Below are positions 13,929 through 18,081 of a DNA stretch of 18,081 nucleotides, piece after piece. Numbering within the stretch: the stretch's first letter is position 1; each line of letters opens with the position of its first letter. Source of the DNA: Clostridiales bacterium (lineage in GTDB: Bacteria; Bacillota; Clostridia; Christensenellales; CAG-314). The DNA lies in NCBI GenBank assembly GCA_003537755.1, contig DPQS01000041.1:3754-21834 (forward strand), in the 5' to 3' direction. The notes beneath the pieces are model-generated. The model saw only the letters and a program-made list of their open reading frames with translations. It was not told where the DNA came from and ran no database searches. The position numbers and the translations under genes are program-made.

Positions 13929-15380
13929 ATGAAGCAACAAATCAGGTTGTCAGATCACTTCACATACAAACGGCTGCTGCGCTTTACGCTGTCGCCGATA
14001 CTTATGATGATTTTCACATCCGTCTACTCTGTCGTAGACGGCGTTTTTGTTTCCGTCGTTGCGGGTGACATTCCGTTCAAGGCGGTAAACCTTATTTATC
14101 CGTTTATCATGATGCTGGGCGCATTCGGCTTCATGATGGGCGCAGGCGGCACGGCTGTCGTCAGCAAAACTTTGGGCGAGGGTGACAAACCTGCCGCACA
14201 ACGTTACTTTACTTTTATCGTCATTTTTACGGCTGCAATGGGCGTGGTGCTTGCCGCACTGGGACTGGTGTTTGTAGAGCCTATTACCGCGCTTCTCGGC
14301 GGCGAGGGCGAAATTTACAATCAGGCTGTGGTGTACGCACGCATTTTGCTTACGTCTTTGCCGCTTTTTATGCTGCAAAACCTGTTTCAAAGTTTCTTTA
14401 TCGCGGCGGAAAAGCCCAAGCTCGGCTTTGCGTTTACCATTGCAAGCGGCGTTGCAAACATGGTGCTGGACGCGCTGTTTGTGGCGGTGTTCAAGTGGGG
14501 CATTGTCGGCGCGGCAGTTGCCACGGCGGTAAGCCAACTTATCGGCGGTATTGCGCCCGTGGTGTATTTTGCACGCAAAAACGGCAGTTTGCTGCGCTTT
14601 GTCCGAACAGGGTGGTACGGCAAGGTGCTGTTTGACAGTTGTACCAACGGCTCGTCGGAACTGCTCAGCAACATTGCTATGTCGCTTGTTTCGATGGTGT
14701 ACAACAAACAATTGCTTGCCATTGTGGGCGACGACGGTGTGGGCGCGTACGGCGTAATCATGTACGTGTCGTTTATTTTCGTGGCAATCTTTTTGGGGTA
14801 TTCCGTAGGTATGGCGCCTATTGTCGGGTACAACTACGGCGCACAAAACAAAAAGGAACTGCGAAATCTTTTCAACAAGTCGATGAAACTTGTCGGCATA
14901 GCGGGCATTGCGATGTTCGGGCTGAGTTTTGCGCTGTCAACGCCGCTCGCGACGCTGTTTTTTGCGCAAAACAACGCGCTTGCCGACATGACGGCGCACG
15001 CTATGAGGCTGTATTCATTCTGTTTTCTGTTTTGCGGATACAACATTTTCGGTTCGGCGTTTTTCACCGCGCTGGGCAACGGACCGGTGTCGGCGTTGCT
15101 GTCATTTGCGCGTACGTTGGTGTTCCAGCTTATCTGCGTGTTTGTAATGCCGCTTATCCTGGGCTTGGACGGCGTGTGGCTCAGTTGCGTCGTCGGCGAC
15201 GTGATGTGTTGCTTGTTGACGATACTTATGCTGTTTGTAATGAACAAGCGTTACGGCTACATTGCGACGCGCGGCAGACAAAATACTGTTGCGCAAACGA
15301 CTGAAACGGAGTATAATAGTGGCGATGAGCCAAACGAAACGCCTATTGATGACGTTAAAAATACGAACGGCGAAAATTAA
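13929..15380 (+). CDS. MATE family efflux transporter
   Basis: The 483-residue protein has the MATE layout of about 12 membrane helices in two pseudo-symmetric halves. The N-terminal half opens SPILMMIFTSVYSVVDGVFVS and contains MMGAGGTAVVSKTLGEGD (the family's GxGxxxxxxxxxGxGD-like loop). The C-terminal half has GYSVGMAPIVGYNYGAQNKKEL. It is expected to export small molecules across the cytoplasmic membrane using a Na+ or H+ gradient; the substrate is unknown. The hydrophilic C-terminal tail (from about 445, rich in Thr/Glu/Asn) is longer than usual. The start is not settled: GGAG lies 20 bases before ATG 13929 but 8 bases before an in-frame ATT at 13917. Module M1 begins 14 bases after the stop. 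Confidence 0.92.
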   Translation: MKQQIRLSDHFTYKRLLRFTLSPILMMIFTSVYSVVDGVFVSVVAGDIPFKAVNLIYPFIMMLGAFGFMMGAGGTAVVSKTLGEGDKPAAQRYFTFIVIFTAAMGVVLAALGLVFVEPITALLGGEGEIYNQAVVYARILLTSLPLFMLQNLFQSFFIAAEKPKLGFAFTIASGVANMVLDALFVAVFKWGIVGAAVATAVSQLIGGIAPVVYFARKNGSLLRFVRTGWYGKVLFDSCTNGSSELLSNIAMSLVSMVYNKQLLAIVGDDGVGAYGVIMYVSFIFVAIFLGYSVGMAPIVGYNYGAQNKKELRNLFNKSMKLVGIAGIAMFGLSFALSTPLATLFFAQNNALADMTAHAMRLYSFCFLFCGYNIFGSAFFTALGNGPVSALLSFARTLVFQLICVFVMPLILGLDGVWLSCVVGDVMCCLLTILMLFVMNKRYGYIATRGRQNTVAQTTETEYNSGDEPNETPIDDVKNTNGEN

Positions 15381-15393
15381 AGTCTGTGAAACT

Positions 15394-15422
15394 GGCGCCG
15401 AGCACGGGTCGTGCACCCACTA
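15394..15422 (+). repeat. Dispersed repeat module M1, copy 3
   Basis: GGCGCCGAGCACGGGTCG through CACCCACTA, identical to the minus-strand copy at 61-90 over 29 bases. It begins 14 bases after the MATE stop, in transcript orientation, and is followed after 6 bases by M3. Confidence 0.88.
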
Positions 15423-15428
15423 CTAAAA

Positions 15429-15513
15429 GGGCGCCGAAGTGCGTTGGCGAGTGCAGTGGGGTCCTGGCGAGGAATTGCCAATATGGGAGCGGCTGATGCC
15501 TCGCGCCGCTTCG
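15429..15513 (+). repeat. Dispersed repeat module M3, copy 2
   Basis: It starts GGGCGCCGAAGTGCGTTGG and ends GCCTCGCGCCGCTTCG. Compared with 17998-18081 it has one extra base and a handful of changes in the first half, while the last 39 bases (TTGCCAATATGG onward) are identical. It overlaps the inverted-repeat element at 15465-15590. Confidence 0.88.
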
Positions 15514-15590
15514 CCTATTGAGGCTTTGTGGTAGGTTGCCTTCCCAGCCGCAGGCTCGCGGTGATGTCCCTAATTGGCAACACCTCGCCA
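15465..15590. mobile_element. 126-bp element with 18-bp terminal inverted repeats
   Basis: The left end TGGCGAGGAATTGCCAAT (15465-15482) and right end ATTGGCAACACCTCGCCA (15573-15590) are complementary at 16 of 18 positions. The interior is GC-rich with several short stems, for example AGCGGC/GCCGCT around an 11-base loop (15488-15493 with 15505-15510). It has no coding capacity. It could be a miniature inverted-repeat element or a folded RNA with a closing stem. No target duplication was identified. Confidence 0.5.
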
Positions 15591-15660
15591 CCCCGAAAAA
15601 AGCAAGTTAACCGTTTATAACCGATTTGCGCACTTCGCATTTACTAACTTCGGCGAAACG
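15591..15660. other. No recognisable feature
   Basis: The AT-leaning DNA between the 126-bp element and the palindromic repeat at 15671 has no ORF with a ribosome site and no clear stem. It is the start of a roughly 640-bp gene-free stretch leading to the HD-domain gene. Confidence 0.5.
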
Positions 15661-15670
15661 TAGTAATATG

Positions 15671-15711
15671 TCATTGCGAGGCGTAGCCGTGGCAATCCCC
15701 CGAAAGGGTTC
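15671..15711 (+). repeat. Short palindromic repeat of the CATTGCGAGG...GGCAATC type
   Basis: ATTGC (15673-15677) pairs with GCAAT (15692-15696), enclosing GGC-GTA-GCC (15680-15688). CCCCCGAAAGGGT follows. The core resembles the CATTGCGAGG...GGCAATCC intergenic repeats seen in many bacteria (recalled from general knowledge, not searched). The tail CCCCCGAAAGGGT matches the tail of M2, suggesting one superfamily. Confidence 0.65.
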
Positions 15712-15894
15712 TACTCGCCTGCTATTATTTGTTGTAATGACTGAATTACAGACGGCAAACATAAAGCCATTCTAAACGTCACCGCTTATAAAATACCCCC
15801 GCAACACCCTTCCCCGACCGCCCACCCCTCATGGTCAAGGGCGTTTTAGTGGTAGCAAAGACAATGCGGACAAAGACATTTTATAATAGTGCGC

Positions 15895-15977
15895 ACAATG
15901 AAATTTGCCTGACGGCAAATGAAATCTTGCTACGCAAGATGAAATCCGACAAGTCGGATGATATCTCACTGCGTGAG
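15895..15977 (+). repeat. Array of four tandem hairpins on a shared ATGAAAT scaffold
   Basis: The stems are ATTTGCC/GGCAAAT (15903-15909 with 15914-15920), ATCTTGC/GCAAGAT (15924-15930 with 15934-15940), ATCCGAC/GTCGGAT (15944-15950 with 15953-15959) and CTCAC/GTGAG (15965-15969 with 15973-15977). Loops are 2-4 bases. Units are about 20 bases apart and each opens ATGAAAT or ATGATAT. Stem cores differ completely but stay complementary. The ORF that crosses this array (15831-16073) has no ribosome site and is not a gene. Confidence 0.8.
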
Positions 15978-16003
15978 GTTGCGGTCGTACAAAGTGCAAG
16001 TGA

Positions 16004-16126
16004 CTGTAGCGATATCATTTATTTGAGTTTACTGTGTTTAATTGTCAGGCAGACATTACAAGTAATCGAGTAAATAATAAGTAGGTACTAAGCATCGGCA
16101 GTATCTTGTTCCAAAACACTACCCCA
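16004..16126. other. No recognisable feature
   Basis: The AT-rich sequence between the hairpin array and the next palindromic element contains scattered TAAT-like hexamers but no promoter pair with acceptable spacing. I cannot assign a promoter for the HD-domain gene here. Confidence 0.4.
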
Positions 16127-16182
16127 AGTTTTCGGAAAGGGGTGTGGGAAAACACCTTTTGCAAAAAGGGTTTTCCCCACAA
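16127..16182 (+). repeat. Second copy of the AAGTTTTCGGAAA palindromic element
   Basis: AAGTTTTCGGAAAGGGG is followed by an imperfect palindrome (GTGGGAAAACACCTTTT with AAAAGGGTTTTCCCCAC around a short centre). It matches the arrangement at 228-288, where the palindrome is perfect. Here it lies 50 bases upstream of the HD gene instead of downstream of a gene. Confidence 0.65.
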
Positions 16183-16231
16183 AAACACCCACCCATAAAA
16201 TACAAAATAAAAAAATCACGGAGGTTTACCG

Positions 16232-16834
16232 ATGGCAGACATCAACGAAGGCAAAAAACAATTTACCGACATTTACTCGCAGTTTATATCTCGCGACGGC
16301 GCTGCCGAAATGCTGGATTACCTCAACAAGGGCGACTTCTTTTCCGCTCCTGCTTCGGCGAAATTCCACATGGCAGAGGTGGGCGGCTTGTGCCTGCACT
16401 CGATAAACGTTTACAATCGTCTGCGTGCGCTGGTGCGTGCGGAATACGGCGAAAAATATGCCGACGTTTACAGCGAAGAAACCATCGCCGTTTGCGGACT
16501 TTTGCACGATGTGTGCAAGGTCAACTATTATGCCATTGAAATGCGCAATGTCAAGGAGGACGGCGGCTGGGTCAAAAAGCCGTTTTTCAAGGTGGACGAG
16601 CGTTTTCCGTACGGTCACGGCGAAAAAAGTGTGTTTATCATCAATCAGTACATGAAGTTGTCCGCCGAAGAAGCCATGGCAATCAACTGGCATATGGGCG
16701 GTTTCGACGCAAGAGTGCTTGGTGGCAGTTATTCGCTTAGCGACGCTTATGCAAAGTTTAAGTTGGCACTTCTGCTGCACATCGCCGACCTTGAAGCAAC
16801 CTATCTCGACGAGGAACGCGGACTGAAGATGTAG
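16232..16834 (+). CDS. HD-domain phosphohydrolase-like protein
   Basis: The 200-residue product carries a full set of HD-superfamily metal ligands in order: H56 (GGLCLHSINVYNR), H92-D93 (GLLHDVCK), H129 (YGHGEKS), H154 (INWHMGGFD) and D186 (LLLHIADLEATYL). HD enzymes hydrolyse phosphate esters or nucleotides using divalent metals. The GHGE...WHMGG spacing resembles HD hydrolases of the YhaM/phage-hydrolase kind, without the OB-fold nuclease part of YhaM. ATG 16232 follows GGAGG by 7 bases. It is a cytosolic, single-domain protein. The substrate cannot be told. The next gene is 80 bases away, separated by a hairpin. Confidence 0.85.
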   Translation: MADINEGKKQFTDIYSQFISRDGAAEMLDYLNKGDFFSAPASAKFHMAEVGGLCLHSINVYNRLRALVRAEYGEKYADVYSEETIAVCGLLHDVCKVNYYAIEMRNVKEDGGWVKKPFFKVDERFPYGHGEKSVFIINQYMKLSAEEAMAINWHMGGFDARVLGGSYSLSDAYAKFKLALLLHIADLEATYLDEERGLKM

Positions 16835-16842
16835 CGATGTTT

Positions 16843-16882
16843 TGTCGCGAAAAAATGCTTACGTATAAGGATTTTCGTGACA
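16843..16882 (+). promoter_or_regulatory. Stem-loop between HD and hydrolase genes
   Basis: TGTCGCGAAAA (16843-16853) pairs with TTTTCGTGACA (16872-16882), 11 bp with one G-T wobble. An inner CTTA/TAAG stem lies in the 18-base loop. No T-run follows, so it may be an attenuator or a weak terminator. Confidence 0.45.
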
Positions 16883-16914
16883 AAATATGTTGCAAAAAAA
16901 ACAAAAGGTGAAGA

Positions 16915-17868
16915 ATGATTTACGCAATAATCGCGGTTTGCGCGGTGTTGATATTGTTTGTCGCGACGCTTGTTACGGTGTTTCTGCTTGCGTTTTATTC
17001 ACCGTACACCAAGGCGCAGTTTGATCCGCAGATTGTGCCGACAGGCAATGGCTACGACGAATATCGGGACACAATGCACGGTATGATTGCGGAGCTCGCC
17101 GTCTGTCGCAGTGAGGAAGTCGCCATTTTGTCCTACGACGGACTGGTGCTTGTAGGCAAATATATTCACGTTGCCGACGGTGCGCCTTTGGACATAATGA
17201 TTCACGGTTACCGCGGTCTGGCTTTGCGTGATTTCAGCGGCGGCGCGGTATTCCGACTTAAAAAGGGACACAATGTGCTTCTTTGCGAACAGCGTGCGCA
17301 CGAGCGTAGCGGCGGACACGTGATTACGTTTGGCGTCAAGGAACGCTTTGACGTGGTAAGTTGGGTAGATTACGCTGTAAAGCGTTTCGGCAACGACGTA
17401 GAAATAGCACTGTTCGGCGTATCGATGGGCGCGGCAACGGCGCTGATGGCTTCGGAACTGAATTTGCCGCCGCAAGTAAAGGCAATTTGCGCGGACTGTC
17501 CGTACACGTCGCCGAAAGACATTATAAAAAACACAATAAAACAAATCAGGTTGCCCGCGTGGCTGTTTGTTCCGTTGTTGAACCTCAGCGCGCACCTGTT
17601 TGGCGGTTTCGGACTGGATGACGCTTCGGCGGAACGCGCGGTGAAAAACGCAAAAGTGCCGATACTGCTTATGCACGGCACGGCGGACTTGTTTGTGCCT
17701 TGCGAAATGAGCAGGCGCATTGCGGCGGCAAACCCCGACAAGGTGGAATTGCATCTGTGGGAGGGTGCGGCACACGGAATGAGTTTTGTCGTGCACACGC
17801 AAGAGTACATTGACATTGAAAACAAGTTCTTTGAGCGCGTAGAGCGGTTGAACGGCACCGTTGAGTAA
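16915..17868 (+). CDS. Membrane-anchored alpha/beta hydrolase
   Basis: The 317-residue product has one N-terminal transmembrane helix (about 2-28), then an alpha/beta-hydrolase domain. It contains the oxyanion motif IHGYRG (96-101), nucleophile Ser170 in GVSMGA (168-173), Asp258 in MHGTADLFVP and His287 in GAAHGM, which is a complete catalytic triad. The layout is like the YqkD/BAAT-type serine peptidase-like hydrolases of Bacillota that sit at the membrane with an N-terminal anchor. The substrate, probably an ester or peptide, is unknown. ATG 16915 follows AAAGGTG. It may share a transcript with the HD gene 80 bases upstream. Module M1 begins only 3 bases after its stop. Confidence 0.9.
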   Translation: MIYAIIAVCAVLILFVATLVTVFLLAFYSPYTKAQFDPQIVPTGNGYDEYRDTMHGMIAELAVCRSEEVAILSYDGLVLVGKYIHVADGAPLDIMIHGYRGLALRDFSGGAVFRLKKGHNVLLCEQRAHERSGGHVITFGVKERFDVVSWVDYAVKRFGNDVEIALFGVSMGAATALMASELNLPPQVKAICADCPYTSPKDIIKNTIKQIRLPAWLFVPLLNLSAHLFGGFGLDDASAERAVKNAKVPILLMHGTADLFVPCEMSRRIAAANPDKVELHLWEGAAHGMSFVVHTQEYIDIENKFFERVERLNGTVE

Positions 17869-17871
17869 ATA

Positions 17872-17900
17872 GGTGCCGAGCACTGGTCGAGCACCCACTA
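17872..17900 (+). repeat. Dispersed repeat module M1, copy 4 (diverged)
   Basis: GGTGCCGAGCACTGGTCGAG through CACCCACTA differs from the other M1 copies at three positions, which break the GCACG/CGTGC stem. It starts 3 bases after the hydrolase stop codon, in transcript orientation. Confidence 0.8.
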
Positions 17901-17937
17901 ATAGTAAACAAGTTGTTGATTTTCAATGTATAGTTAC

Positions 17938-17991
17938 GTCATGTTGAGCGAAGCGTAGCGCAGTCGAAACATCCCCCGGAAGGGTACCTTG
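17938..17991 (+). repeat. Dispersed repeat module M2, copy 2 (54 bp)
   Basis: Identical to the reverse complement of 97-150 at all 54 positions. It separates M1 from M3 here; the spacers between M1 and M2 differ completely between the two mosaics. Confidence 0.9.
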
Positions 17992-17997
17992 CGAAAT

Positions 17998-18081
17998 GGG
18001 CGCCGAAGAGCGTTGGTGAGTGTAAGGGGTCCTGTCAAGGTATTGCCAATATGGGAGCGGCTGATGCCTCGCGCCGCTTCG
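17998..18081 (+). repeat. Dispersed repeat module M3, copy 3 (cut by window edge)
   Basis: It begins GGGCGCCGAAGAGCGTTGG and runs to the window end at GCCGCTTCG. The last 39 bases match 15475-15513 exactly. The element continues beyond the window, so whether it contains the right inverted repeat seen at 15573-15590 is unknown. Confidence 0.88.

Noticed and set aside
15465..15590. tRNA or known riboswitch in the GC-rich repeat
   Set aside because: No cloverleaf with T-arm GTTCRA, no acceptor/CCA, and no riboswitch core that I recognise.
15895..15977. CRISPR array
   Set aside because: The repeated units are self-complementary hairpins of about 20 bases with no 28-36-base direct repeats and no spacers of constant length. 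No cas gene is present.
15831..16073. ORF of 80 residues across the hairpin array
   Set aside because: It has no ribosome site, and the amino-acid pattern (EICLTANEILLRKMKSDKSDD) is just the hairpin array translated. It is a repeat-derived reading frame.
16999..17898. 299-residue frame antisense to the hydrolase
   Set aside because: The forward frame has a complete catalytic triad and ribosome site. The antisense frame starts inside repeat M1 and shows no domain.

Overview
The window looks like a chromosomal fragment of an uncultured anaerobic Bacillota (class Clostridia). The reasons are strong AGGAGG-type ribosome sites, sigma-A-type promoters, a pair of YitT/DUF2179 membrane proteins, a type IV pilus locus of Gram-positive style, a small Cys-rich protein behind a possible sporulation-type promoter, and Clostridia-like dispersed palindromic repeats. 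The assignment is by impression and cannot be refined without a search. Most genes have similar, moderate-GC codon use. One stretch (about 10.1-11.25 kb) is clearly AT-richer and looks acquired.

Layout. (1) 1-290: a mosaic of dispersed repeat modules in minus orientation, then an 18-bp perfect palindrome. (2) 293-2437, minus: tex, with its own promoter, divergent from the next block. (3) 2689-9731, plus: a type IV pilus (or related pseudopilus) locus of three prepilin-like proteins with overlapping reading frames, a PilM-like protein with an unusual heptad repeat and acidic insert, a prepilin peptidase (PilD), the inner-membrane platform PilC and the assembly ATPase PilB. pilC and pilB each appear to have their own promoter and a structured leader. 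No PilT, PilN or PilO is present. (4) 9731-10103: non-coding, with a long nested stem ending in T8 and a second copy of its 3' half. (5) 10134-11242: an AT-rich relic, consisting of a short hydrophobic ORF, a two-helix membrane protein resembling an immunity protein, a strong terminator, and a fragment of an Rhs-repeat core. It reads as the scar of an Rhs polymorphic-toxin locus. (6) 11239-13236: two overlapping YitT-family genes. (7) 13486-13710, minus: a 74-residue protein with 12 cysteines. (8) 13858-15380: a MATE-family transporter. (9) 15381-16231: about 850 bp without a credible gene, packed with at least five repeat or hairpin elements, including an array of four hairpins built on one scaffold. 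(10) 16232-17868: an HD-domain protein and a membrane-anchored alpha/beta hydrolase. (11) 17872-18081: the repeat mosaic again, in plus orientation.

How it works together: the pilus genes form one machine. PilD processes the prepilins, PilB powers assembly, PilC is the membrane platform and PilM the cytoplasmic adaptor. The other genes appear to be independent units. Both window ends lie inside the same repeat module, in opposite orientation, which suggests that the assembly broke at repeats. All functional names come from motif reading; no search was run.
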